64,000 nt of DNA from Planctomycetia bacterium (lineage in GTDB: Bacteria; Planctomycetota; Brocadiia; Brocadiales; Brocadiaceae), in NCBI GenBank assembly GCA_015075005.1, contig JABTVC010000001.1, positions 124,001-188,000 of the forward strand. The letters are read 5' to 3'. This document shows positions 25,505-33,770 of this stretch, one piece after another. Every line of letters begins with the position of its first letter. Position 1 is the first letter of the stretch. Below the pieces are notes generated by a model. The model searched no databases. It was not told where the DNA came from and saw nothing but the letters and a program-made list of their open reading frames with translations. A program made the position numbers and the translations under genes.

Positions 25505-25847
25505 AACTCCTAACCAGGACAAATCGGAAGGCCTCCCCAGGAAAGGTTATTCAATAAACAACAGGAAGTACTATAGAGGAAAGAAATGCAAAAACAGGAG
25601 AATCGGTAGAGAAATATAGTCACAGCCAGAAGGAAGTGGCCGATTCTCCTGGACGGCATTATTCGACCATACGTATATTGTTAAAAATGAATCGCCTTTA
25701 ACAGCAAGATTAAAGACCCGACCCCAAAGGTTCTTTTATACTGGAATTTCTTGCTTGCCATCAGACTTTTAATGAATGATTACTGCCATTATTGTCAGCG
25801 ATAAGGATTTGATAATATCAACGCGATTGCACAGGGGGAGGGTAAAA
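25505..25847. other. Intergenic region with a 12-bp perfect inverted repeat
   Basis: CAGGAGAATCGG (25595-25606) is repeated inverted as CCGATTCTCCTG (25640-25651), with a 33-nt loop. There is no T-tract after it, so it is not a standard terminator; it could be an RNA hairpin or a small repeat. Nothing else is recognisable. Confidence 0.5.
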
Positions 25848-26567
25848 ATGTCAGAAATATGTAAGTGGTTACACGAACAATTGGAACAGCTATCACTTGT
25901 TAAGTTTCCTTTCAAAGTAGAACAACTACCTGAAAATGGTATATATTTCTTTTATGAAGACAGGGAAATTTGGGGACATGGAGGACATAAACCAAGAATA
26001 GTCAGAATTGGCACCCATAAAGGAGAAGGAAATTTTAGAAGTCGTATAAAAGAACACTTTCTTTTGGATGAATCAAAGATGAATTTTGACGCTACCAAAC
26101 CCGCCCCGCACGATAGAAGCATTTTTAGGACGAATATCGGAAGAGTCTTATTAAATAAAGCGAAAGATGACTATCTAAATATTTGGGAAATAGATTTTAC
26201 ATCCAGAAACAAGCGAGATGAATATGGACACCGCCGAGATATTCAAAAAGAGAAAATGATAGAATTGGAAATCACAAGAATATTAAGGGAGAGGTTTTCT
26301 TTCAGATTCATTATAATGACAGATGTCCAAATGAAAGAAATGGTAACCAAGAGGCTTGAGAGTTTTCTCATTGGAACAGTAGCACATTGTAAAATGTGCA
26401 GACCATCGAGTAATTGGCTAGGAAGTCATTCTCCAAAGAAACGAATTAAAGAAAGTGGTTTATGGTTGGTGCAACATCTTAAATCAAATGAGATAAATGA
26501 AAGCGATAAAGGAAATACCTTAAATGCTATAACGAGGACAAAAGAATGGATTGTAAACGGCAGATAA
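25848..26567 (+). CDS. GIY-YIG nuclease-like protein
   Basis: 239 aa. Near residues 30-75: NGIYFFYEDREIWGHGGHKP, RIVRIGTHKGEGNFRSRIKE HF. The GIY and the R-I-G-T-H replacing YIG, followed by RI..H, match a GIY-YIG-like branch often annotated as hypothetical. AGGGGGAGGG ahead of ATG at 25848 supports this start over an upstream ATG. The C-terminal half is basic with a CKMC pair. Isolated; horizontal origin is likely. Confidence 0.55.
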   Translation: MSEICKWLHEQLEQLSLVKFPFKVEQLPENGIYFFYEDREIWGHGGHKPRIVRIGTHKGEGNFRSRIKEHFLLDESKMNFDATKPAPHDRSIFRTNIGRVLLNKAKDDYLNIWEIDFTSRNKRDEYGHRRDIQKEKMIELEITRILRERFSFRFIIMTDVQMKEMVTKRLESFLIGTVAHCKMCRPSSNWLGSHSPKKRIKESGLWLVQHLKSNEINESDKGNTLNAITRTKEWIVNGR

Positions 26568-26656
26568 GATAGCATATACGCTTCGGGCTGACACCAGCTA
26601 TCTTGTTAATTTACAACCAATAGTATGTATATTGAGTTGACAGGGACTTAATCAAC
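26568..26656. other. Short spacer
   Basis: No gene recognised. Confidence 0.4.
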
Positions 26657-26827
26657 AGAGTCATATATGTGGATACATCGGTAATTGGCGGTTGTTGTGA
26701 CCAAGAATTCCAAGATTGGTCATGTGGGCTACTCGCCGATTTTAAATCAGATGTTTATTCGTTGAAGGAATGGACAGGGTCACCTTCAAAATTCATTTTA
26801 AAAGAAAATGCCCGCAACGGCAGATAA
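26657..26827 (+). pseudogene. PIN-domain toxin, N-terminal fragment
   Basis: The frame reads RVIYVDTSVIGGCCDQEFQD WSCGLLADFKSDVYSL, typical of PIN toxins starting 'M+IYVDTSV+GG'. No start codon is present and homology stops after about 40 residues; the rest (KEWTGSPSKFILKENARNGR) is unrelated. Only the first metal-binding Asp survives. Confidence 0.55.
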
Positions 26828-26952
26828 CAGAGAGATTGAGGGTAAAACTCAAAGGCTTTACCCTTCTCAAACACTCGAAATGTTAGCGGAACATATGACC
26901 AATTTTCATACAAAGAAGTGTAATAGCGTAATATAACTAATGAAGACTGCTA

Positions 26953-27303
26953 ATGACTATTAATATTATTGGTAGACAAACTCACGGGAAAGGTGAAATT
27001 TATACGGTAGAGATACAAGCGCAAGTGATAAAAATTCTTTTCTTATTTCATGCTATTGAAAGAACTAAACGGTGGGAGATTACCGAAGAAATGGTAGTTG
27101 AAACACTGCTTTTACCTGAGGAAGTTCTTGTTGGGCACAGAAATAGATTCATTGCTCATAGAAGATATAGCAAACATTTAGTTAGAGCTGTTTATGAGTA
27201 TGAAGGGGAGTTGCCTGTATTACTTACGATATATTTTCCATATACAAACCGTTACTTTAAAGGAGGCAGTATTTATGAAGATAAAATATTCAAAGGACGC
27301 TGA
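26953..27303 (+). CDS. DUF4258-like protein, probable toxin
   Basis: 116 aa. FHAIERTKRWEITEEMVVET LLLPEEVLVGHRNRFIAHRR and VVYE-like RAVYEYEGELPVLLTIYFPY follow the DUF4258 pattern (H..eR...R.I....V...L..P..V). A DUF2283 gene overlaps its end, and such pairs are common, so this is a putative toxin-antitoxin module. The ribosome-binding site is weak. Confidence 0.55.
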   Translation: MTINIIGRQTHGKGEIYTVEIQAQVIKILFLFHAIERTKRWEITEEMVVETLLLPEEVLVGHRNRFIAHRRYSKHLVRAVYEYEGELPVLLTIYFPYTNRYFKGGSIYEDKIFKGR

Positions 27304-27475
27304 TATTCTTTTAATAGAACTTAGGGATGGAATTCCTAAAGATTCAATAGATTTAAAAGAAGGTGTAATTCTTCATCTCGACAGCAAGGATTTACCCCTT
27401 GAAATTGAAATACTTGATGCTTCCAAGCTTGCAATGCTCAAAGAAATAAGTGTATTAACTCCTATAGGGACATAA
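27275..27475 (+). CDS. DUF2283 family protein
   Basis: 66 aa: MKIKYSKDADILLIELRDGI, then IDLKEGVILHLDSKDLPLEI EILDASK, a full DUF2283 domain (small beta-rich protein). ATG at 27275 follows AAGGAGG, and it overlaps the previous gene by 29 nt. Function unknown; the pairing suggests an antitoxin. Confidence 0.8.
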   Translation: MKIKYSKDADILLIELRDGIPKDSIDLKEGVILHLDSKDLPLEIEILDASKLAMLKEISVLTPIGT

Positions 27476-27498
27476 TAAGGGTGTATTGTAATATTCCC

Positions 27499-27633
27499 TT
27501 ACATACTTCTTAAGATGCGGAGGAATTCCTCTGCATCAACGAAATCTGTAATCGTCTTGTCACGAGCAATAAACCCTTCTTTGTTTATAAATTCAATAGT
27601 CGGCAATCCTACGATTCCGTATTTCTCCCAAAG
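27499..27633 (-). pseudogene. Thioredoxin-like (DsbD C-terminal type) fragment
   Basis: The minus strand encodes LWEKYGIVGLPTIEFINKEG FIARDKTITDFVDAEEFLRI LRSM with a stop: the second half of a thioredoxin fold including the cis-Pro (GLPT). The CxxC half is missing. Probably a remnant of dsbD or a similar gene. Confidence 0.6.
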
Positions 27634-27774
27634 CTATTTGATCTTCGTGAAGGATATGAGGGGGTCGAATCTTTGAAAAATGACGAACGAAAATTGAGAG
27701 ACACGTTAAACGGCGTATTTTTGTTATTACCTGAGATGCGGATTATCAATAAAACACTGCTAATCAAGCCATAG
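27634..27774 (+). pseudogene. Unidentified C-terminal remnant
   Basis: An open frame of 46 codons, LFDLREGYEGVESLKNDERK LRDTLNGVFLLLPEMRIINK TLLIKP and a stop, with no start. It looks like the end of a real protein but I do not recognise the family. Confidence 0.3.
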
Positions 27775-27777
27775 CGA

Positions 27778-28260
27778 TTACTTTTCACTAATTAACAAGA
27801 GGCCGCAATCAGGACATTCTTTCGTGTCGGGACTCACACAATAACCACAGGCGGGGCACCTTCCCTGTGATTCCCATTCCTCTGAAGTTCTGATTTCAGG
27901 ATACTTATGCGTGTGGAATTCCTCAATGCAATTGTGTGCGGCGTGCGCATCTTTTTTTGCCGCCAAAAGAAGATACCGGCATCCACACTTTCCCGTACTG
28001 CAACCCGGTGCCAATGCAATTTTAGAAGAAATGCCGTTTCTCGAAAGTAAATCCGATAGCTCCCGGATGCCTTCTTTCCCCTCTTCCCTGATTGCAACCC
28101 ATTCTTCATGGGGATGAGCGGTAACGTCCGGTTTGATATCCCTCTTTTTTCCGATCTCTTCCGGCATTTTCAGAGGGACGCCACAGTCGGCGCATACTGA
28201 AATATACGCATAATACTCTGATCCGCATTCCGGGCATAGTTTTATTTTTTCGTGAGACAT
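27778..28260 (-). CDS. Protein with two zinc ribbons
   Basis: 160 aa: zinc ribbon CPECGSEYYAYISVCADCGV (residues 9-28), a middle domain (WVAIREEGKEGIRELSDLLS RNGISSKIALAPGC) similar to DUF2007-type modules, then a second ribbon CPACGYCVSPDTKECPDCG at the end. Likely cytoplasmic, role unknown. It follows exbD at 37 bases on the same strand and might be co-transcribed with the tonB cluster. Confidence 0.65.
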   Translation of the reverse strand: MSHEKIKLCPECGSEYYAYISVCADCGVPLKMPEEIGKKRDIKPDVTAHPHEEWVAIREEGKEGIRELSDLLSRNGISSKIALAPGCSTGKCGCRYLLLAAKKDAHAAHNCIEEFHTHKYPEIRTSEEWESQGRCPACGYCVSPDTKECPDCGLLLISEK

Positions 28261-28297
28261 ATACGATTATCCGTCAGTATTTTGACATTTTAAATGG

Positions 28298-28711
28298 TTA
28301 AGGATGTTTTTCGGGTTCAATGATAGTTGGGGCAACGATTCTCCTTAAACCTGCCCCTTTGGCGGCATCCATGACGTCTACAACGACGCCGTAAGGAACA
28401 TTCTTGTCTGCCCGCAAAACAAGGGTCTTGTCGTCCTGTTTTGAAAATGCATTTTTTAAAACAGGAACAAGGGTATTTCTTTCAATGGGTTCATTCTGAA
28501 AAAAAAGTTTACCATCCCGGGAAATCGTTAATGTCCGCTCCTCAAGTTTACTGGTGGCGGCGTATTTGGTTGAGGGGAGTTCCAGCTTGATGTTTGGCTG
28601 TTCAATGAAACTGGATGTAACCAGAAAAAACAGGAGGATCAGGAACAGCATGTCCACCATGGGGGTAAGGTTTATGATAGATTTTGTGACGCGTTTTTCA
28701 CGGAATCGCAT
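28298..28711 (-). CDS. exbD: ExbD/TolR-type biopolymer transport protein
   Basis: 137 aa. One N-terminal transmembrane helix with the family Asp (NLTPMVDMLFLILLFFLVTS), then a periplasmic domain ending AAKGAGLRRIVAPT. With ExbB it forms the proton channel that powers TonB. ATG at 28711 (MRFREKRV) is favoured; an upstream in-frame ATG would add a hydrophobic 13-residue extension unlike relatives. Confidence 0.88.
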   Translation of the reverse strand: MRFREKRVTKSIINLTPMVDMLFLILLFFLVTSSFIEQPNIKLELPSTKYAATSKLEERTLTISRDGKLFFQNEPIERNTLVPVLKNAFSKQDDKTLVLRADKNVPYGVVVDVMDAAKGAGLRRIVAPTIIEPEKHP

Positions 28712-28791
28712 AGTTTTATAGAACAGAAAAATATAAGTATTAAGCCACAAATAATACGAATTTATAACAAAGAAATTCTCTGATTTCTGGT

Positions 28792-29409
28792 TTATCGTTT
28801 ATTATGATCCTGAGCGGGATAAAGTTTATTGAGGATACGCATGGAGTATTCTTCCATTTCCAGGATAAAGATACCCACTTTTTTGTCGAAGTAACTATAG
28901 GCAACAAGGGATGGGATTGCGATAAAAAGTCCAAATACGGTTGTTCGAATCGCTTCTGCCAGTCCTGCAGAAAATGCCTTAGCCTGCCCGAGTCCCAGTT
29001 CGGAAATAACCCCAAAGATGTCCTCTAATCCAAGTACGGTTCCCAGTAATCCTAATAAGGGGGCTATTGCTGTAATGACTTCTAATACCAAAAGTCTCTT
29101 TTCAAGCGACTTGGCCTCCTGTCGTCCTGCTGCCTGGATATCGATAAATTTTTCTTCCCGTGTGAGATGGTTATTTGAGAGTATCCGTCGTAACAGATTT
29201 GAAAAAGGACCTGATATGACCTCACATTTGGAGATTGCAAAGGGGATATCTTCTGGATTGTGTATTGCCGCTATGGTTTGGATAATCTCCGGCTTTAAGA
29301 TGTTATCTCTGCGTAAATTTATTGCCCTTTCAATGATTACCGCAAGGGCTAAAACGGAACAAATTAATAGTGGTACCATGATAAAACCACCGCCTATGAG
29401 CCATTCCAA
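28792..29409 (-). CDS. exbB: ExbB/TolQ/MotA family proton channel
   Basis: 205 aa, three transmembrane helices. GGGFIMVPLLICSVLALAVI IERA at the start; the conserved APLLGLLGTVLGLEDIF and GLAEAIRTTVFGLFIAIPSL VAY blocks contain the channel-lining Thr and Glu. It energises TonB-dependent uptake with ExbD. The gene lies between tonB and exbD on the same strand. Confidence 0.92.
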   Translation of the reverse strand: MEWLIGGGFIMVPLLICSVLALAVIIERAINLRRDNILKPEIIQTIAAIHNPEDIPFAISKCEVISGPFSNLLRRILSNNHLTREEKFIDIQAAGRQEAKSLEKRLLVLEVITAIAPLLGLLGTVLGLEDIFGVISELGLGQAKAFSAGLAEAIRTTVFGLFIAIPSLVAYSYFDKKVGIFILEMEEYSMRILNKLYPAQDHNKR

Positions 29410-29509
29410 GGTATTATTTCCTCCTGTCTGTGTATTGAAAATGATGAGAAAACGAAAAGCGATTTATATGATAAATATCTGTACTTTTTTGGTCAACACA
29501 AGAATCATA

Positions 29510-30970
29510 TTAGAAAAAATAGAAATTAAACCTCACGTCGATTGATGGTTCCTTGATTTTGGGTGGAAAAGGATTCAGTGGTGCCGCATTTTTAATCGAT
29601 GATATAAGTCTGGATGCAAGATTAAAATTCCCCGCATCATCCACAATCCTTACATCACCAATAGAACCATCCGGTAAGACCTTAAATTCTACAATGATCG
29701 GTTTGTCGTCTCTGGTTTCTAATTTTATCTCTGCGCGGGTTCCATATCCCAGGAACCAGTACAGGGATATTCTATCCCTGATATGCTTAAAATAATCGGC
29801 ATACTCATGTTTTTTGACGTTAAAAGATGGCGCACCCGGGATCGCAGCATTTGATATCGTATCCTCAAAAAGTACCGGATCGTTTTTCTCCCCTCCCGTT
29901 TTCGCACTAATATTAAAAGAGGCGTTAGGTTTTTTTGTTTCGCCGGGGCTCTCCTCTTTATCCAATCCACGTTCAAGTCTGCGTTGAGGTTCAGCGCCTG
30001 ACCATTCTGGTGGAGGGGCAGCCATTTCAGGTTTGGGAATTGCGGTATTCTTTGGTTTCTCCGTCTCCTTAAGGTCTTTCGTCTCCGCATCCGCCTTTTC
30101 TCCGGTTTCGTGTTCCTTGAGAGGATGCAACGATTCTTCTTCTGTCTCAGACTCCTTATTCACCTCGTCCTGTTTATCCGTAAATAGTACCCCTTCACTA
30201 TTGGGCAAGGGTTCTGTATCTTCTTGCCTGATGCTCTGTCCAATGGTAAGACGTTCTCTTTTTGAGACGTGTGTACTATCTCCTGTCTTTATCTCGGAGG
30301 AATGTGCCTTTCTGTCTTCAGATGGTATTTGTGGCTGTACCACGTGAAGGGGTTTCCCCGGAGGTGCCTCTTGCTTTTCCAGCCCTTTAGTCAGATTGGC
30401 ATAACGGGGCGGAGAATTTTTATCCTGGGCACGGTCTTCCGGAATAATTGCCTGTGCTGTAACCTCCTGTTCTTGTGGCTGTTGCCGGATATCATAAGGT
30501 ATGCCAGCTCTCCCCTTGCCGAGAAGTGGTGCTGTGGAGTGTCCCTCAGCGTGGGGCTCATTATTGACCGATTGTTTGTTGTTGGGAAAATTATCCTTTG
30601 CTACGGATCCTTTTTCGCCGATCTTATCTGTATCAACGTTTATATTCTCATCTTCTGTATTTTCTGAAGTATCTGCAAATATTTTATGCTTTTTTTTTTC
30701 ATCATCTTCCTCTTTCTTCGGCTTGTTTTCGTTTTGTGCGGTATTTGAGTCTGAAACATTTTCAATCCGGGCATCTGCATTTTCAAGTTCCATCGTAACT
30801 GCATATTCACTCGGTTCCCGGATAAAGCTGTCTCGAAGTGACCTTAGACTGAGAATTTGATTTGCCTGAGGAGACAAGCAGATGATGATGACATGTATAA
30901 CCAGCGATGCGGCAATAAGAAGTAAAAACAGATTTTTATTAAAAAAATCAGCACGGAATTTAATGGACAT
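29510..30970 (-). CDS. tonB: TonB/TolA-like energy transducer
   Basis: 486 aa, about twice the usual TonB. One N-terminal helix (FLLLIAASLVIHVIIICLSP) anchors it. A very long Glu/Lys/Pro-rich stretch follows (about residues 55-370), then a C-terminal TonB-type domain (IIVEFKVLPDGSIGDVRIVD, LNPFPPKIKEPSIDVRFNFY). It transmits proton-motive force from ExbBD to outer-membrane receptors, and the long linker would span a wide periplasm. First gene of tonB-exbB-exbD. Confidence 0.75.
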   Translation of the reverse strand: MSIKFRADFFNKNLFLLLIAASLVIHVIIICLSPQANQILSLRSLRDSFIREPSEYAVTMELENADARIENVSDSNTAQNENKPKKEEDDEKKKHKIFADTSENTEDENINVDTDKIGEKGSVAKDNFPNNKQSVNNEPHAEGHSTAPLLGKGRAGIPYDIRQQPQEQEVTAQAIIPEDRAQDKNSPPRYANLTKGLEKQEAPPGKPLHVVQPQIPSEDRKAHSSEIKTGDSTHVSKRERLTIGQSIRQEDTEPLPNSEGVLFTDKQDEVNKESETEEESLHPLKEHETGEKADAETKDLKETEKPKNTAIPKPEMAAPPPEWSGAEPQRRLERGLDKEESPGETKKPNASFNISAKTGGEKNDPVLFEDTISNAAIPGAPSFNVKKHEYADYFKHIRDRISLYWFLGYGTRAEIKLETRDDKPIIVEFKVLPDGSIGDVRIVDDAGNFNLASRLISSIKNAAPLNPFPPKIKEPSIDVRFNFYFF

Positions 30971-31251
30971 GATTTTATGTTAAGTGTATGTATGCGAAGC
31001 GGTAAATTCATGTATATCTATGCATTATAACAAAAAGTATAATTGATTTTCAGTCAATACAAAAAATTTTACAGCATAACCATTTTGTTGTCAATTGGAT
31101 TCTGGCGTACGATTCGTGTATGTCGCGTTTTGTTTGTACGATTGGTATGGTAAGGGTGTATGCCGATTGGCAGAGAGATATTTTAAGGTAAAATGTAACA
31201 ATTTTGACCGGTAACTATGAACGGGGAACGGGTGAATTTTACGGTGCGTAT
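30971..31251. other. Intergenic region upstream of tonB and downstream of mobB
   Basis: Both flanking genes are on the minus strand, so the tonB promoter is expected here. I see no certain motif. Confidence 0.4.
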
Positions 31252-31776
31252 TTAGTCATACTTTTCAAAGAAATTTTTTTTAATACGTAATAGCAAAAAA
31301 TCAGCGATGGAAGAGGCTTTTTCATCGATAAGGAAGAAAGGTATGCTGGCATCTGGTTTTTTGTTACCAACAACGGCTATTAAGTTTTGGTCATCCTTAC
31401 ATACCAATTCAGTAGAGATTTCCGATCGGAACACCTCAATCTTTGGAATAGCTAAGGTTTTGTAGCCCTCAACAAGCACGATGTCCATGTCGTGCAAGTA
31501 GGTATTCACTATCTCTGATAGTTGAAGTTCTTTGGGCACAATGTGTATGACCCCTGTCATTTCTTTTGAAGCCACAACAACTGCATCTGCCCCAGCCTGG
31601 GTATGCAACCAGCTATCCTTTCCTTCCTTATCGAGCTCAAAACTATGGTGGCTGTGTTTAATCGTGGCAACCCGGTAACCTCTTGATTTCAATTCTCGTA
31701 TGAGCCTTACGATAAGGGTGGTCTTGCCGCTATTGGATTTACCTACAAAGGATATCATGGGTACTTTCGGTTGCAT
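31252..31776 (-). CDS. mobB: Molybdopterin-guanine dinucleotide biosynthesis protein B
   Basis: 174 aa. P-loop ISFVGKSNSGKTTLIVRLI at residues 8-26, RVATIKHSHHSFELDKEGKD SWLHTQAGADAV and VLVEGYKTLAIPKIEV are the MobB signatures. It is a GTP-binding helper for making the guanine-dinucleotide form of the molybdenum cofactor used by nitrate reductase/formate dehydrogenase enzymes. moaA and moaC are 7-8 kb away. Confidence 0.93.
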   Translation of the reverse strand: MQPKVPMISFVGKSNSGKTTLIVRLIRELKSRGYRVATIKHSHHSFELDKEGKDSWLHTQAGADAVVVASKEMTGVIHIVPKELQLSEIVNTYLHDMDIVLVEGYKTLAIPKIEVFRSEISTELVCKDDQNLIAVVGNKKPDASIPFFLIDEKASSIADFLLLRIKKNFFEKYD

Positions 31777-32017
31777 AACCTATAAAGTATAAAAGATACA
31801 GGGTAGAAATGAAAAGGAATTCTCACGCCCTTTAAAGTGCGGCTGTGCCTGTTATTTAACCTTGACATCCAGGTATTGGTAAATTAGAATCCAGATATTT
31901 GCACATCGTTTTTCTAAGATCAGTTCCTCGTAAAACGTCTTAAAAAAGCCAATTCCTGACAAAACGGTCATACAAATAGCTTTGAGAGCGTGGATGATTT
32001 TGAGAGGGTGTTTGTTT

Positions 32018-32605
32018 ATGGAGAATGCAGAAAAAAAACTGGACAGACGGCAACTTTTCAAAGATATGTTTGTCTTTGTGGGGAACAAAGTTGCAGATTA
32101 TGCCAGTAAAAAAGTCGATCGTGTGATGCCAAAGGGCGATTATTTGCGTCCGCCAGGCGCTGTTGAAGAAACAGAATTTCTTTCCTTGTGTACACGGTGT
32201 GACGAGTGTATTAAGATTTGTCCTGCAAAGGCTATCAGGAGTCACCATGGATTGGCAGATGTGGCCGTGGGCACGCCCGTTATTGTGCCCAGGGAAAAAC
32301 CCTGCGTCTTGTGCAACGGATTATTGTGTATCGCTGCGTGTAAAGCGGGGGCATTGAAACCTGTCGGGCACGTTGATGAAGTCAGGATGGGGATCGCCAG
32401 GATTAATCAGTCACGGTGTCTGGCCTGGGGTGGGCAGGATTGTCAACTCTGTTATATAAAATGTCCTTTGCAGGGAGATGCGATTTATCAGGAGGATGGC
32501 AAGCCCGTGATTAATGAAGAGAAATGTACAGGCTGTGGAGTTTGTGAAAGTGCCTGTTATACGATAAATAACACCTGTGCCATTAAGATTGTATCGAAAA
32601 GATAG
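32018..32605 (+). CDS. NapG/NapF-like 4Fe-4S ferredoxin
   Basis: 195 aa. Four cysteine groups: CTRCDECIKICP, CVLCNGLLCIAAC, CLAWGGQDCQLCYIKCP and CTGCGVCESAC, a NapG-like set for four [4Fe-4S] clusters. There is no Tat or Sec signal, so a cytoplasmic NapF/NapG-type electron carrier is likely. The start at 32018 follows GAGAGGGTG; an earlier ATG at 31994 is possible. It precedes the mrp gene. Confidence 0.75.
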   Translation: MENAEKKLDRRQLFKDMFVFVGNKVADYASKKVDRVMPKGDYLRPPGAVEETEFLSLCTRCDECIKICPAKAIRSHHGLADVAVGTPVIVPREKPCVLCNGLLCIAACKAGALKPVGHVDEVRMGIARINQSRCLAWGGQDCQLCYIKCPLQGDAIYQEDGKPVINEEKCTGCGVCESACYTINNTCAIKIVSKR

Positions 32606-32654
32606 GTTTTTGTTAAGGTAAGGATGTAAAAGTATGAGTTATGAAAGGGGATGT

Positions 32655-33576
32655 GATGTCAGACTGTAAGATTCCGTTTACCTGTGAGCTTTGTGAAAAC
32701 AGTTATCGTGTCAATTGGATCAGATAGAGCATAACAAGTGGGCAATTGCCCAGCGCATGAAAGATATTCAATACAAAATCGTTGTGATGAGTAATAAGGG
32801 GGTTGGCAAGAGCACGGTAACGACAAATCTCGGCGTTGCATTAGCCCTGATGGGTTATAAGGTGGGAATAGCTGACGCAGATATCCACGTCCCAATATCC
32901 CGATGATGCTTGGTGTGGAGGAAAAGGCTCAAGGGAAGCACGGGTGGTGTGCTGCCTCTGGAAGTATTGCCAAATTTAAAGGTGGCATCACTTTCTTTTT
33001 TGATTGAAGATCCATCGATGCCGGTAATTTGGAGAGATGCTGCTAAATGGGATTTTCTTTGCGAATTGATGGGTAGTGTGTGTTGGGGAACATTGGATTA
33101 TCTTTTGGTGGATTTACCGCCGGGAACAGGAATGAGGCGATTTCTATAATCGAACTTATTGGAAGGTAGACGGCTCTGTAATCGTTACAACACCACAGGA
33201 TGTGGTGTTGTTGGATGTTAGGAAGGCTGTGTTTTTTTCTCGCGACAGCAACGTGCCCATTATCGGTATCGTTGAGAATATGAGTGGTCTGGTATGTCCT
33301 CATTGTAATGCACAAATAGACGTCTTTAAAACGGGTGGTGGTGAGAAGATTTGCGGGAAACTGGGCGTGGAATTTCTTGGTAAGATACCATTAGACCCGG
33401 GGATTACAGAGAAATGTGATAGTGGCGAGGCGTTTGTAACTGCTTATCCCAATTCAGATGCGACAAAGGTATTTAATGAAATCGTTAAAAATGTGACGTG
33501 TTTGTCAAGACACGCAAAGAAGAGCTTGATAAAGTTACAGAGTTCAGAGAGTTTCTTTTTAGGAAAGTGCCGGTAG
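32655..33576 (+). pseudogene. mrp: Mrp/NBP35 Fe-S carrier ATPase, at least four frameshifts
   Basis: Pieces in several frames together give an almost complete Mrp: N-terminal CELCEN, a modified P-loop [20 protein letters not shown] (one glycine fewer than GKGGVGKS), [41 protein letters not shown] and GIVENMSGLVCPHCNAQID with the cluster-binding CxxC. Breaks lie near 32712, 32888, 32940, 33135 and 33167. Most are one-base losses, some in G runs. Either a decaying gene or error-rich sequence. Confidence 0.7.
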
Positions 33577-33770
33577 ATCCAAATTTTGTTGAAAAAAACA
33601 ATAACGCAACGATTGAGCAAATAAAACGAATGCATAGTTCTCAAGCGTGAATTCCCTGTCTTTATCACCTTCCTTCTTCTCATTCCGTGATATTCTTCCA
33701 AAGAAAGTTTTGATATCTGGTTGACATAACACATGCAGTGTCAATTGAATTATTAGGGTAGAGTAGCGAT

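Noticed and set aside
27911..28117. Plus-strand frame opposite the zinc-ribbon gene
   Set aside because: Shadow of the minus-strand gene, which has clear zinc-binding cysteines.
31852..32248. Minus-strand frames opposite the NapG-like ferredoxin start
   Set aside because: The plus strand carries four ferredoxin cysteine groups, so these are shadows.
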